Shown here: piece by piece, positions 1 through 11,929 of the stretch | Position numbering within the stretch: position 1 is the first letter of the stretch | How the letters are laid out: each line of letters opens with the position of its first letter | DNA from: Bathynomus jamesi | Taxonomy: Eukaryota; Arthropoda; Malacostraca; Isopoda; Cirolanidae | Assembly (NCBI GenBank): GCA_023014485.1 | Contig: JAJOZX010003307.1 | Span: 456,001-520,000 of the forward strand | Reading direction: 5' to 3' | DNA: 64,000 nucleotides | Notes under the pieces: generated by a model | Seen by the model: the letters and a program-made list of their open reading frames with translations, nothing else | Told to the model about the DNA's origin: nothing | Databases searched by the model: none | Position numbers and translations under genes: made by a program

Positions 1-1538
1 GCCCAAGGTTTTCATTGGGAAAATACCCAGTGCACAGTGCATCCCTTTGTGTTATATTATAAGGAACCAGAAAGTAATGAAACAAAACATTCAAGTTATT
101 GTTTTTTATCTCCAAATACAAAACATAACACTACAATGGTTTACACTCATACCTATTATTAGAAAATCCCACCTTCATATCAAAAAATTACATTATCTTA
201 CTGATGGATGTGCAGGACAATATCAAAATCGTTTCAACTTCGTTAACATTTGTAAACATGAAGAAGATTTTGGGCTGGAATGTGAGTGGCATTTCTTTGC
301 CACAAGCCATGGTAAGAGCGCTCGTGATGGGATTGGGGGTACAGTGAAAAGATCTATAGCCAGAGCGAGTATGCAGAGAACATTTGCAAATCAAATATTA
401 ACACCAGAAGATGTGTTTGAATTTTGTTCAAACAATATAAGTGACAGCATAAATTTTTTTTAATAAATTCTGAAGAAATTGAAGCTATGGAAAAATTTTT
501 AAGTGACAGATTTGAAAAAAGTATGCGGCTAACAGGGACACAAAAATTCCACAGATTTGTACCTATTAATGCAGATAACATAAAAACATTTGAATTATCT
601 TCTGATGAAGTTCGTGAGGTGAGGATTATAAGCAAAGCTTTTCTGGGTGAAGATAATGTTAAAGTTAATCCGAAAATAGGAGAGTACATAGTTTGTACTT
701 ACAATGATCAGAAATGGTTTGGATTTGTACATTCCTATAATGAGGAATTTGATGACTTTGAGGTTAGCTTTTTGCACCCATCAGGATATAGTGTTTACTA
801 TTACTTTCCACAAATTAGAGATACATGCCACATATCAAGAGATAAAATTTTAGGTTTATTAAGCACACCAACTTTAAAGCTAGGAACAATGTGTATTCAA
901 TATGTTTTCCCAGAAAATGAGTTCAAAAAACTCGTGTAATTATGAATCAACTTGATGTAATATGTGTGTTCAATTTGTAGTCTTGCTGTTTATTTTCATC
1001 CATGTGAATATATCATTTGTAGTTCTTTATTTTAGTCTGCAGGCGTAAAAATGTCAAAATTTCACAATGTACATATTTTTTCAATAATTTTTAAAATATC
1101 TTGCAACTTGATACCCACATTTTTTATTGTTTGTATCTTCTAACAATTAATGGAAGTTTAATAAATGAAAAGTTTTTTTTTATTTCACTGTCTAGGGGGG
1201 GTGGGGGTTAAAAAGAAATAAAAGGGGGGGGGAAATTTTCATTATTGTTCCACACATTTGAATGTGGTATCATTTAATAGATCTCTTCATGCTGATTCTA
1301 AAAATGTATAGTTTTATAGGTCTATGGTAAGATGTTTGGGAGTTATTGCCCATTAAAATCAGGTGGTAAAGTGGGGCCCCCAAGATTTTGGGAGCCCATA
1401 TCTCAAAAACTATGGGTCATAGAACATTTTTATTTTGACCAGTGAAATCAGCACCTGGAAGAAGCCCATATGTCAATTTTCATCAAAATCCGAGTCAGAG
1501 TGGTGACATGCGTTGGGTGATCTCTCCTGGAATGCCCC
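1..1538 (+). mobile_element. Right part of a DNA transposon with GGGGCATTCC-type terminus (left end outside window)
   Basis: Coding remnants at 47-939 are followed by about 600 bp of noncoding DNA with G-runs, ending in a terminal motif at 1515-1538. Read inwards from the end, that motif is GGGGCATTCCAGGAGAGATC. The same outline (GGG, one base, CATTCCA, then ATCACCC) forms the ends of the element at 37662-42143, which codes for a related protein. I infer that 1538 is the right end of this copy. The left end and any target duplication lie outside the window, so the boundary rests on this similarity alone. Confidence 0.5.
47..939 (+). pseudogene. Transposon-encoded DGC-x-x-QY protein, C-terminal half, frameshifted
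   Basis: The frame carries the motif DGCAGQYQN, then CEWHFFATSHGKSA, DGIGGTVKR and a C-terminal block with YIVCTYNDQKWFGFV. This set is familiar from large, mostly uncharacterised arthropod and cnidarian proteins. No enzymatic activity is established to my knowledge; a transposase role is inferred from the terminal repeats of the related element at 37662-42143. The first part (to 463) and second part (from about 484) are in different frames, joined at the T-run near 450-457, so this copy has one frameshift. The N-terminal zinc-finger-like half lies upstream of the window. The C-terminal block is recognisably the same as the one coded on the minus strand at 38553-38909. Confidence 0.6.
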
Positions 1539-1884
1539 AATGAAAATAACACAACTTAACCTAATCACTTGTCAAGGGCATACAGTTGACCTAACTGTGC
1601 ATGGGTACCCCATAATAAATTTGGGACCTGAAAAGGTAAGTTGTTGGAAATATTATAAGTGCACTTACATTAATTATGGGAGGCTTCATGGTAATTAAGT
1701 TCATTACCACACTGAGGACACATAAGAGAGATCTTGAGCATGTGGTGAGCTCAAAATATAGCGACAGCAGCGCTATCATCCCTCAAAATTTGTTTAATAA
1801 AGTCCCACTTGGACTTTGAGCACGCACTACACACAGCCATTCTGAAGCAACTGTTGAATTCAAATTTCAGTGCAGAACATGCGC

Positions 1885-2065
1885 AGGGGTGTCATGTGAC
1901 AATAGGGCAGCTGCTGATTGTCTAATGATAACAACATGACTACATGCACATGGGACAAGAATAGTGGCGCCAAAATTTAATCATTTCAAAATGTTTGGGG
2001 TGTCATGTGACAATGGGGCAGCTGCTGATTGGCTAATAATGATAACGTGACTACATACACACGTG
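1885..2065. repeat. Two diverged direct copies of a ~65-bp segment
   Basis: A segment beginning GGGGTGTCATGTGACAAT and containing GGGCAGCTGCTGATT occurs at about 1886-1950 and again at about 1998-2065, with small differences. I see no coding potential. The rest of 1539-2498 shows nothing beyond AT-rich noncoding sequence. Confidence 0.5.
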
Positions 2066-2498
2066 ATGAGATGGTTTGATGAGTGAATAATGGAGTTTGG
2101 TGGATGTGTTCTACTGAATCTTAACCTTTTTTTAAATTTTTCAGCATTTTATTTTCATTATTTCCTCCCAAAAAAAATGACTTTCCAAGAATGTAGAAAG
2201 ATAGTTGAATGCATATCAAAAGTGAAAATAGCAGGAAATTAACTCTTTCTACCGAAAATGAAAGGGATGTTAAAACGAATATTAACCCTAAAAAGTACTT
2301 TTTTGTCCTAAAATCTAGAGTGGTGTTAAAATGAATATTCACCAACTGGTGTCCTCAAAACTTAATATTTACTGACCTATGGAATAAAAAAGTAAATTAT
2401 TGCAGATTTAGTAGTTTTCCCTGGAACTGCTGAGGAAATCTGAATTTGAGCCCCAACTCGTTAAAAAGATCTGATTGATTGTAAGTTTTTTCCTTCAG

Positions 2499-2855
2499 GT
2501 TTTTCAAGGACAGACAGTGGCTCTTCACAGAATTTTCTGAATTGAGTCAGGAAGGAAAAACAGACAGTTCAAGTGGATCTAATCTAACCTCAGAGGAAGC
2601 TGATAGTAAAAATCAAACCATTAAGGATTCGTACTGTGGTTTAGACTTTACTACCATAAAGCATTTAAGAAAAGAAGAGAATTATCCAGGAGAAAATTCC
2701 TTATTTAAAGTTTTTGAAATTGGTTGTGGTGTTGGAAATACTGTTTTTCCTATTTTGGAAAAAAATATTAATACAAATTTATATGTATATTGCTGTGATT
2801 TTTCTGAAACTGCAATTGATATTGTCAGAGAGTCTGAAAATTATAATTCTGACAG
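2499..2855 (+). CDS. Mettl2: METTL2/8-like tRNA m3C methyltransferase, internal exon A
   Basis: This exon codes for [15 protein letters not shown], the hallmark N-terminal block of METTL2/METTL8 proteins. A hydrophilic linker follows, then SAM-binding motif I ([10 protein letters not shown]) and the motif II region ([13 protein letters not shown]). The family methylates C32 of certain tRNAs to 3-methylcytidine using S-adenosylmethionine. A pyrimidine tract and AG acceptor precede 2499, and a good donor (AG|GTAAG) follows 2855. The first base completes a codon split with an upstream exon; the last two bases (AG) join the first G of the exon at 7377 to make Arg. The expected upstream exon (the block before FFKDR) was not found in 1-2498. 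Choosing between METTL2 and METTL8 is not possible from this part; many invertebrates have a single METTL2-type gene. Confidence 0.9.
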
Positions 2856-4597
2856 GTAAGATGATATTTGTGTACATTTATCATATTAAAGCTAATCAGA
2901 TTTAGTCTCACTTTGGCACTATATAGGGCCTATGAACCAGCTTTCTTGCGTACTGTTCGCATTACTTGATGAGTTGTAATTTAAAGTTTTTTAATATAAT
3001 AGTAATGATGATGATAAGCTTAGCCAACAGTAAGATGTTAAAAATATTAATGTAAATGTAGGGATAAAAAGTGGGCTTACTGTACCCCCATTTTTTTTTA
3101 AATAGCTATCTTAAAAGTCCTGGTGACACTCATTTAAACTGAAGAAATATCAAATATAAAAACATTTAATATTACCTGATATGAAGATTTATATGTAGGC
3201 ACCCCATATGAATTTCTTTCTGATTTCATTCAACTTGTGGCATTGTACAAGACTTAATTAAAATATCATCTAATCTTTCCAATGGCTCTTTGGTCATAAT
3301 GCCAATACAATAACCTTAAATTAAAATGCCCTATATTTCTTTTTTTTTTTTTTTTTTCTATTTTAGGGTGTATTATTAATTAATAATAATAATATCATTA
3401 GAAGGTTACATCAACCTCTTATTTTATAAAGTTTAAAGATTCCTTATATAATTTTTGAAATATTTCTTTTCTGAGTAAATAAGTTGTCTTCTGGATTAAT
3501 CTTGAGTAAAACAGAGACAGCCTTGCCTATTAATAATTTTCTGTTTTGTTTGCTTACGATGGACCCCTTCAAGAATAGTTTAATTACTGAATTTACACTG
3601 TAGTCACTAGCTATATTTATTTGAAATTATAGTTTGGAACTGTGTATAAGCAAAAATTAATATAGCATATATCTGCCTTATAAAGGTGTTAACTTGAATC
3701 CATTTTAAGCATATACGTAACTAGTATGTAGATAATTTATCAGTACAGTTGATCTTAAAATTTTAAAATATATCACCCACATTTATAATAGAATCCTGAA
3801 GATTGGTACTGTTAAAATTTATTACATACTTTATTTGAGTCATTTAACAAAATATTTTGTGCATGGAAGGCTGATAATTTGTCAATTTGGATAACAACTT
3901 CTTGAGAACCGAGTGTTATGTTTTAAAGATTTTTTAATTCTCCTTTTTTAAACCCTAATTAGTCTTTGTCCTGAAAAGAATTTAAGAATTGCAGTTAGGG
4001 GGGACAAACACAGGGCTGGGCAATTACATGAGGAGGTCAACAGGGCACACAAATATTTAAAGGAGGGCAGAATGAGAATAATGATTCCACGAGTTCAGGT
4101 GGAGAGGAGAATGTAGTCACTTTCCTCATCCTGTGAAAATACAGTACTCCTTTTTTCTTCATTATGGGAGTACATGTTACTCTTCAGTTGGATATTGAAT
4201 GCGTGGATAAACAAAAGTTGTATTTGGGACTTTGTAATAATGCATAGTCTTGTTGGGAAGTTGGGCCCCATGTTTCTTAATTTCTTAAGCCATATTTTTA
4301 TTAGCTATGATGTACCAATCTCTGATTATGTTTAGGTTTTATAAGAATGTTTTCATTCCTCATAAAAATATAGTAGTCATTTATACTCTGTGGAAATGCA
4401 CTAAAAATTGTTTGATGTTGGTGCTTATTTTTTGATAGTAGTGTAATTGCCATATCATGAATTCTGTGAATTTTTAGATATTAAAATTGAACTGGATTCA
4501 ATGACTCTTGTAAAGTTTATTCTGAGGAAAAGTTTTTAAATTTTTTTTTTTTTTAAATTTTATTTTCTTGTTTGATAAATTATATTTGAATATAATT

Positions 4598-7281
4598 CAC
4601 TGGGTAACAAAATTTGAAAAATTTTGTTTATTGTGATTTTTCTGTTTCTTAATGATTTCAGGGCGCTGATTCCAAAAATGATATTGGTTTTGCTCTATCA
4701 TCAACCGTTTCAAAAATATAGGTTATCACACTTTTCATATGGCAAAGTATATAAAGAAGGCTAACATAAATATTTTCTGAAATTAAAAACACACTTGGAA
4801 ATTAATGTTTATTGAGCCAAAATTGTTTGACAAACCCAAAATGGTGCAAAAGATATAATATATATCATGAGGAGAACTGATAAGAGAATAACAAGCCTTG
4901 TTATGCAGTGTGCGTTCCTTAAAAATGCACTGAAGAACGCGACTTCCGCGTAAACATTCTTATCCTTTCTGATCAGCGACCATACGTAGTCTCTCATCAT
5001 GGAAGCATCCCAATGGCCCTGGTACCTTTTCTCCATCGTTTGAATATCTTGATGGAATCTTTCACCATGTTCTTCACTCACATCGCCCAGGTTATCACGA
5101 AAAAAGTCTAGATGTGAATGCAGATAGTGTAATTTTAAAGACATATGGCACCCCATTTTGCCATAGCACTTAATCAAGTTTAACACTAACTCCTTATAGT
5201 TTGGTGCTTTATGGTTGCCTAAAAACCCACGAACCACATCACGGAAAGCACACGAAGCCTCTTTTTCGATTGGAGTCATCTTGGCTTCAAGGTTCTTTGA
5301 ATTCAATAGCACCTTGACTTGTGGTCTTACAAAGATCCTAGCCTTGACTTTGGCCTCAGAGAGTTTAGGGAACATGACCCGAATCTGTTGGAAAACTTCC
5401 CCTCCAAAATCTAACGCAGTTACAAACTGCTTAATTAGATCCAACTTAATATGGAGAGGTGGTAGCAGAACTATGTCAGGCTTCACAAGAAGTTCCCTGA
5501 GTACATTGTACTTTCCTGGTTGCAGTCCTTCACATGGAAGCCACTGAACTATTTTATAGTGCTCAGTTGAAGCCCTGCTATCCCACAGGCAAAGAAAACA
5601 TGAATATTTAGTAAACCCTCCTTGTAAACCTAACAGGAAACCAATCATTTTGAAATCACCACACATGTCCCAGTTATATTGCTCATATCTGATTTGAGTG
5701 AGCAGTTGTTTGACATTTTCATAGTCTTTCATTTGAACAGAATGTGCAACTGGTATAGATGGATATTTGTTCTCATTGTGGAGTAGAACAGCTTTTAAAC
5801 TCCGAGTTGAACTGTCAATAAACAGGCGCCACTCTGAGGGTATATGTGTTAACCCAATAGCTGTGAATAGACCATTAACCTTGCTGCAATAACAGAGAGA
5901 GCCATTGACCTTGCAAACTCTTTATGCCACTTTCGGTATACAGTGCTCTTGCAGTCTTCTCCAAGCAAATTCCACTCTGAGTCTGGAGGTCAGAAGCTCA
6001 GACCCTGATTTTGTTAGACCCAAATCTCTAATTAAGTCATCCAATTCCCTCTGATTTGGAAAGTGAGGGTTTGTACTGAAAGTTATTGTATATTCTTCAT
6101 CATGACTGTCCTCACCAGCCGACATCTCAGATGAGCTAGCTGCATCCTCATTTTCAACCTGCAAAGCAAAGAAACAAAATATAGGCATAGCTATATATGT
6201 AGAAGAGCATCAGCACTAAGAAAAATTGACACATAGTGACCCACAGTCTGTATATATGTAGAAGAGCATCAGCACTAAGAAAAACTGACACACAATGACC
6301 CACAGTCTGTAAATACAGAAGATAAAGTAATGGATAGATACATGTTCTGGTGGATGTGGTATTGGAAGACCTTCGCCATGTGGTACAGGAGCTATGGACG
6401 ATGCTATGCTTGGATACTGAAGAGTCTGCCTTCCTTTAACTTTCCTGTACTTAGAAACATCTACCATGCAGTAGTAGCAATTGTCGTGGTGGCTCTTTGG
6501 TTCTCTCCATATTCTGGGTACTGCAAAGGGCATTGCCTTGTGTACTCCCCACAGCCACCCTTCAAGTATGGAGTGGCAGCTTCCACAGATCACATGGGGT
6601 GCCCAGGGCTTATCTTGGTCACCCATAGGCATACCAAAATAGCCAATACACGATCCAGAACTTGGTGCCTTTCACAATCTTGTGCGATACTCGCTTGGGG
6701 CCTATGTAATACCCACAAATGTAGCAGAATATATCCGGCGAGTGTTTACAAGCTCTAGTTGCCATTCTCTTTACCAAACTGTACTACATTAATCATAACC
6801 TTCAGATATAGAGAGAAGAGTTATTAAATCTGAATAGATTCCAGAAAAAAGATGTATTCACAACACTGAAATAATGTTCGCAATAAAAAAGGCTCAATAA
6901 CACTCAAATTGTCAGCATAGAGAAGCACAGAAACACAGTACCTCAGTGCTGGTAACCATCAGACAAACAACCTGATTTCTTTGTGTGCTCACACTTACTG
7001 ACTTCTCAGACTCTGCGCTCTTCTTTATATAGCACAGTGGAAGTTTCAGGCAATTTCTAGAGCAAGAAACTGTCAACGAACATCTGGATTGTTCTCAACA
7101 ATTCCTGATTATTCTGATATTGTTGCGTCCATAATAACATTATACTGGTAAAACATGAAAAATAGATTATCTCTGAAACCATTGATGATACACATAAACC
7201 AAGGCCAGATTTGGACTCAGCTCCCACAAATGCATATAAAAACAAAAGATTCTATATAAACAGAATCAGTGTTACACAGTG
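4598..7281 (-). mobile_element. CMC-like DNA transposon, copy 1 (TIR CACTGKGTAACA)
   Basis: The left end at 4598 reads CACTGGGTAACAAAATTTG; the right end, read inwards, is CACTGTGTAACACTGATTCTG over its first bases. So the terminal inverted repeat is CACTG(G/T)GTAACA. The element is flanked by TAATT at 4593-4597 and 7282-7286, a possible 5-bp target duplication. A CACTG start is typical of the CMC (CACTA/Mirage/Chapaev) superfamily, but that group normally duplicates 2-4 bp, so the assignment is tentative. The second copy at 45048-47839 has the same ends and coding content. It lies inside METTL2-like intron 1, antisense to the gene. Confidence 0.8.
4809..6765 (-). pseudogene. CMC-like element protein (uncharacterised arthropod family), degenerate
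   Basis: Reading from ATG at 6765, the product starts with a Cys-rich region (FCYICGYYIG, ICGSC, NCYYCMVDVSKYRKVKGR), continues through IAPVPHGEGLPIP, an acidic linker (VENEDAASSSE) and a conserved core. The core includes MCGDFKMIGFLLGLQGG, CFLCLWDSR, LPPLHIKL and HSHLDFF...HGERFHQDI. The GDFK...CFLC layout resembles the core of CACTA-type transposases (inference). An intron probably separates PPEH from VENED: a donor near 6343 and a CAG acceptor near 6159 keep the frame. That stretch holds two tandem copies of a ~75-bp segment. Frames are broken near 6620 and 5750-5920, so this copy looks inactive. Alternative view: a domesticated host gene, unlikely given two TIR-bounded copies. Confidence 0.7.
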
Positions 7282-7376
7282 TAATTTTTAAATTTGTCAA
7301 AGTTGTAATTTTTTATTTAGATTTGGGCTGTGAAATATCATAAATAATAATTAAATAAATTAAATGTTTCTCTTAG

Positions 7377-7490
7377 GTGTCATGCATTTGTTTGTGATCT
7401 TGCTTCAGAGGATTGGGCAACACCTTTTCCTCCTAACTCCCTTGATGTCATAGTTTGTATATTCGTTTTATCAGCTCTACATCCACACGA
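7377..7490 (+). CDS. Mettl2: METTL2/8-like tRNA m3C methyltransferase, internal exon B
   Basis: The exon codes for RCHAFVCDLASEDW followed by NSLDVIVCIFVLSALHP, the methyltransferase region from the DL motif through the FVLSALHP signature that is nearly invariant in METTL2/6/8 proteins. The acceptor is TCTTAG|G and the donor GA|GTAAG. Both junctions are phase 2 and fit exons A and C. It lies only 95 bp right of the end of the transposon at 4598-7281, so the insertion spared the exon. Exons B and C join at HPHE/RR, about one residue shorter than the human METTL2 loop as I remember it. Confidence 0.92.
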
Positions 7491-8059
7491 GTAAGTTTTA
7501 ATGCTTTTTCCTTTTAAAAAATAGACTTATTGTACTTTAAGGAACAGTATGGTATTAAAAATGATTTACTGAGGTAGGAGGTACTTTTATAAATTGAGAA
7601 TTTTGGTATGTTGCTGTATTCAATTTTGTTTTATTTTGATGGGGAAACCAGAATAATTAACAAAACTTTCTCATGCTTTCATCAGAAAACTGATGCAGAA
7701 CTCTAGTAATAGATAGAACACTAAAATTTAAGGAGTTGAGTTAACCAATACTTTGTTATTTTTAATGATTAATCGCATATAATAATTAACCCTTTATTGG
7801 CAGAGTTCTCTCTAAGATGGTAAAATTGGTGGTAGTAAGAGCAGGGAGTAATGATGCGCCAAAACGAGTAGGCCATAAAATATTCAACTATGTACAGTAC
7901 TCTGTAAATACTGATTTCACAAAATTTTATGTTCATACAAGTACAAAATGTCATTGAATTGTATAGGCTAAAATTAGTGTTTTTAACAAGAAATAAATGG
8001 TATTTATATTTTCTAAAGTTTGGGACATCCCTCAAGTATTTTTCATATGTATATTATTG

Positions 8060-8480
8060 TGTATCACTCCTGTCATTTTTCCAAGGAGTAGAGTTTCAAT
8101 GATTGTAGTTGTGACCAGTAGTCCTCATCTTTCATTTCCTCTATCTTAGATTTACGTAAAAGTCCTTTGTATGGATTCTGTTTGTGGTCTCTATTTTGTG
8201 TATGGGCTCGTGAGTACTGAGTAGTACTTGGTTACAATTTTAGCACAGTGTTTACTTTTCTGTTGTGGAATCTCCTCCAGATAATTCCCATTATTTTTCT
8301 AGTTGCTATAATTTAATGTTATAACAGTGTGAACTTACTGAATTCTGCATGTGACGACATTATTACTCCAAGATCTTTGACTTATGAGCTTGGTGTTATC
8401 TGCTTGTCTCATAGTATTTTGTACCCACTACCCTGTAGCTCCTTATAATTTTTCTTCATTGCACTTTGTATTGTTATTTT
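8060..8480 (-). pseudogene. CR1-like LINE reverse transcriptase C-terminal fragment
   Basis: On the minus strand the translation has KDLGVIMSS, then NPYKG and a downstream block with KDEDYWSQLQSLKLYSLE. This is the usual end of CR1-group reverse transcriptases (KDLGV ... WNPY ... LKLYSLERRR). Several stops and small indels interrupt it. A second, more diverged copy of the same part is split by the gypsy element at 15199-15436 and 20523-20590. Confidence 0.6.
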
Positions 8481-8574
8481 CAGCACACCTTTGTGCCATA
8501 CTGTGCCTTTCAATGGCACTAAGTTTTTAGGCTTTTTAAATTTATTTGAAAATTCCCCTAACCTTTACTGATGT

Positions 8575-8945
8575 TGTTGTTGTTGGTTAGCTGATCAGCC
8601 CACCCTGATTGAGCAAGCTGGCAGCATGCAGGTAACCAATCGCCTTCTCTGGAGTGGACCAAAGGTTCAGCACACTAGTGGTGATATGTTGTGTTCATTG
8701 TTGTGCTAGAGCAGTACAGTCTGTCATAATGTGTTCAATTGTTTGTGGTGTGTCCTGGCACATGTGGCAGGTTGTCGTCTGTGGAGTTGTCTAGTCTGTG
8801 TTTATATGTCTGTAAGTTGGTGTGATGTCCACATAGGAATCGTGCCAAGTTAACTCGATCCGATCTGGTCAGGCTGTTCTCTGACCTGTTAATGGGTGGC
8901 AGCTTCGCACCTAGGACCACATTCGGACTGAGTTGTGTCAGTGCT
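8575..8945 (-). pseudogene. Non-LTR retrotransposon 3-prime fragment (duplicate copy)
   Basis: This duplicates the segment at 8950-9320, with matching blocks such as CAGCCCACCCTGAT near the left edge. The minus-strand translation contains LARFLCGHHTNLQTYKHRLD, the C-terminal tail of the retrotransposon next to it. A frameshift disrupts the Cys motif that is intact in the neighbouring copy. Confidence 0.6.
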
Positions 8946-9327
8946 TTGTTGTTGTTGTTGTTTAGCCAATCAGCCCACCCTGATCGAGCAAGTTGGCAGC
9001 ACGCAGGTAACCGATCACCCTCTCCAGAGTGGACCAGAGGTTCAGCGCACTAGTGATGATGTGTTGTGTTCGTTGTTGTGCTAGAGTGGTACAGTCTGTC
9101 ATAATGTGTTCAATTGTTTGTGGTGTGTCCTGGCACAGGTGGCAGGTGTCATCTATGGAATTGTCTAGTCTGTGTTTATATGTCTGTAAGTTGGGGTGAT
9201 GTCCACATAGGAATCGTGCCAAGTTAACTCAATCCGATCTGCTCAGGCTGATCTCTGACCTGTTAATGGGTGGCAGCTTCGCACCTAGGACCGCATTCGG
9301 ACCGAGTCGTGTCAGTGCTTTGTGGGT

Positions 9328-9388
<61 letters not shown>

Positions 9389-10985
9389 TACTGTGTGATG
9401 TCTGTGGGGCGTGGTATGGAATGGAGTATTTGGTTATAATGTCTCGTGTTACCTTAATGGTGCGAGGTGTTGGTGCATGATTGTACATGTAGTGGCAAGG
9501 GTGTTGTGGGTTAGTTGTCGCTGCTGCCATGAATTGTGTTCCCCTCATGTCTAAATGTTCCCTAACTTTCAGTATTTTTGTTTGTGTGTGCAGGTGTTCT
9601 ATTGGTGTTGTTTGAGTGCATCCTGTAATGATATGAAGTGCGTTGTTTTGTATTGTCTGTAAGGTGTTTATGTGTGTGTTTGAGATAATGGGTGCCCAGC
9701 ATGGGCTAGCATAGTCCATAACTGAGCGAATATATTGTTTGTATATGAGTGATGTTGTTTCCTGCTGGTGTCCAAAGTTTGTGCCTGTTAGTACCCTAAA
9801 CGTGTTAAGTCTTGACGTACATTTGTTTTTAATGTCCTGAATGTGGTTTGCAAAAGATAATGATGTGTTGTATGTGACCCCAAGTATTTTGGCCCTGTGA
9901 GTGTGTGGAATGTTGATGTTGTTTAGTGTAAGCTGTGGAATTACCTGGTGTTCTTTTGTGTTGCTTGTAAGCAAGGTGATGGTTGATTTTGTGGGTGCTA
10001 CTTTGAGTGTATTGTGTGTGAGCCAGTCTTGTATACTGTTTATGTATGTTTGTAGGTTATTTGTAGCAGTGTCGATGTTGTTGTGGGTGGATGTTAGAGT
10101 GATGTCATCTGCATATGATGATAAGGTAAGCTTGTTATCTATGGGTGTTGGAATGTCATGCATGTATAAGTTGAAGTGTTGGTGAGAGAACAGAGCCTTG
10201 AGGACCCCCGTTTGGAAAAAGCTTGTTTTTGGATGACTTGCCATTAAATGTGACATGTGAGTATCTTTCTGAAAGGTAGTTGCTCAGCCACCTTTTGGTG
10301 TTATTGTGCATGTTTGTGTTGAGTATTTTGTTTATGAGAGGGAAGCGTGGGATAGCATCAAATGCTTTACTGATGTCTATTGTTGCTAATAGTGTACGTT
10401 GAGCTGGTTGTCTGGAGTTGATGCCATCCATGATGTGCTGCGTGAGGTTAGTGAGTAATGTCGTGGTTGAGTGGTGAGGTCTGAATCCATGTTGAGTAGG
10501 CGATAGTGGAATGTGTGGGTTGGTGATTTGTAAGATTAGTCTTTCTGTTACTTTGGAAGGTGTGCATAGTAATAATGGGTCTATAGGAAGCTGGTTCTGT
10601 TTGATTTTTGTTTGGTTTGAGTAGTGTAATAATTTTACCTTGTTTCCATATGTCAGGAATAATACAGTGTTGGTATGAATATGTGCTGATATTTGTGAGA
10701 GCTAGTATTCCTTGTGGGCCCAAGTGTTTAAGGTGTATGTTAGATATGTTGTCTGGTCCAGTAGCCTTCAAATTCTTAATGTTTTTGATGATCTTGGTGG
10801 TCTGGTCTGTATTGAAGGGTGTAATGGTCATGTCGAGTCTGTAGGGTTTCTTGTGTCTGGCTGTTTGTCTGTCTGCATGTTTCTGGTTGTTGTCTCTGTT
10901 TAAGTGACTTATCTTTGCGTAGTGATTAACTAGAATGTTAGCTTGTGTGTATGTTGGGATATTATTTTGGCTGCGACAGATAGCT
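8946..10985 (-). pseudogene. Non-LTR retrotransposon (jockey/I-like group) reverse transcriptase remnant
   Basis: Minus-strand frames give, in order, reverse transcriptase pieces: ATGPDNISNIHLKHLGP and PDIWKQGKIITLLKPNK (frame 10831-10448), DISKAFDAIPR and NGGPQGSVLSP (10431-10156), then LSSYADDITLTSTHNN and a long C-terminal region with AKILGVTYN and VMDYASPCW (10256-9327). A tail at 9222-8962 has CHLCQDTPQTIEHIMTDC, a Cys/His knuckle often found at LINE ORF2 ends. The YADD box is the polymerase site. The frame is broken at about 10440 and 10200-10250, and a (GT)n expansion has replaced sequence near 9331, so it is not active. The clade cannot be fixed from these pieces. Confidence 0.75.
9331..9381. 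repeat. (GT)n microsatellite
   Basis: An uninterrupted run of about 25 GT units lies inside the retrotransposon remnant. The neighbouring copy at about 11019-11030 has only a few units, so the expansion happened after the copies diverged. Confidence 0.95.
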
Positions 10986-10989
10986 GCGT

Positions 10990-11875
10990 GTGAGGTGTCA
11001 GTGCTTTGTAGGTTAGGTGTGTGTGCATGTGATGTCTGTGGGGCATGGTATGGAATGGAGTATTTGGTTATAATGTCTCTGGTGTTACCTTAATGGTGTG
11101 AGGTGTCGGTGCATGATTGTACATGTAGTGGCAAGGGTGTTGTAGGTTAGTTGTCGCTGCTCCCATGAATTGTGTTCCCCTCATGTCTAAATATTCCCCA
11201 ACTTTCAGTATTTTTGTTTCTGTGTGCAGGTGTTCTATTGATGTTGTTTGAGTGCATCCTGTAATGATATGAAGTGCGTTGTTTTGTAGTGTCTGTAAGG
11301 TGTTTGTGTGTGTTTGAGATGCTGGGTGCTCAGCATGAGCTAGCATAGTCCATAACTGAGCGAATACATTGTTTGTATATGAGTGATGTTTCCTGCTGGT
11401 GTTCAAAGTTTGTGCCTGTTAGTACCCTAAGCGTGTTAAGTCTTGACATACATTTGTTTCTAATGTCCTGAATGTGGTTTGCCAAAGATAATGATGTATT
11501 GAATGTGACCCCAAGTATTTTGGTCCTGCGAGTGTGTGCAATGTTGTTGTTGCTTAGTGTAACCATCACCTTCCTTACAAGCAAGGAAGGTGATGGTTGA
11601 TTTTGTGGGTGCTACTTTGAGTCTATTGTGTGTGAGCCAGTCTTGTATACTGTTTATGTATGTTTGTAGGTTATTTGTAGCAGTGTCGATGTTGTTGTGG
11701 GTGGATGTTAGAGTGATGTCATCTGCATATGATGATAAAGTAAGCTTGTTATCTATGGGTGTTGGAATGTCGTGTATGTATAAGTTGAAGAGTGTTGGTG
11801 AGAGGACAGAGCCTTGAGGTCCCTCGTTCGGGAAAAGCTTGTTTTTAGATGACTTGCCATTAAATGTGACATGGA
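10990..11875 (-). pseudogene. Second copy of the same LINE reverse transcriptase, truncated
   Basis: This repeats the 9382-10230 part of the neighbour at high identity on the minus strand (KILGVTFNTSLS, IIGCTQTT-like block, LDMRGTQFM), with its own indels. The repeat begins at the same GTCAGTGCTTTGT motif found before the GT run and stops abruptly after 11875. A 16-bp perfect inverted repeat at 11561-11598 replaces sequence present in the other copy. Confidence 0.7.
11561..11598. repeat. Foldback: 16-bp perfect inverted repeat with 6-nt loop
   Basis: Arm 11561-11576 (AACCATCACCTTCCTT) is the exact reverse complement of 11583-11598, around the loop ACAAGC. The paralogous copy near 9925-9990 lacks the left arm, so the left arm is a local inverted duplication. 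Confidence 0.9.
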
Positions 11876-11929
11876 ATTAACATGATATTGAAGTAAAAAG
11901 ATGTCTCTTTCTTTTGACTCACTCGAAAT

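Larger units (their letters stand above)
2856..7376 (+). other. METTL2-like intron 1 (4.5 kb)
   Basis: The intron begins GTAAGA and ends TCTTAG. It contains the transposon at 4598-7281. The remaining 2856-4597 is AT-rich with poly-T runs (about 3341-3358 and 4541-4553) and no reading frame or recognisable element that I can support. Confidence 0.85.

Noticed and set aside
1..2498. Search for the upstream METTL2-like exon (block before FFKDR)
   Set aside because: No matching reading with a donor of the right phase was seen before 2499.
4010..4150. CAGGGCTGGGCAATTACATG as a hAT terminus
   Set aside because: It looks like a hAT start, but no inverted partner or 8-bp duplication was found in the following kilobase.
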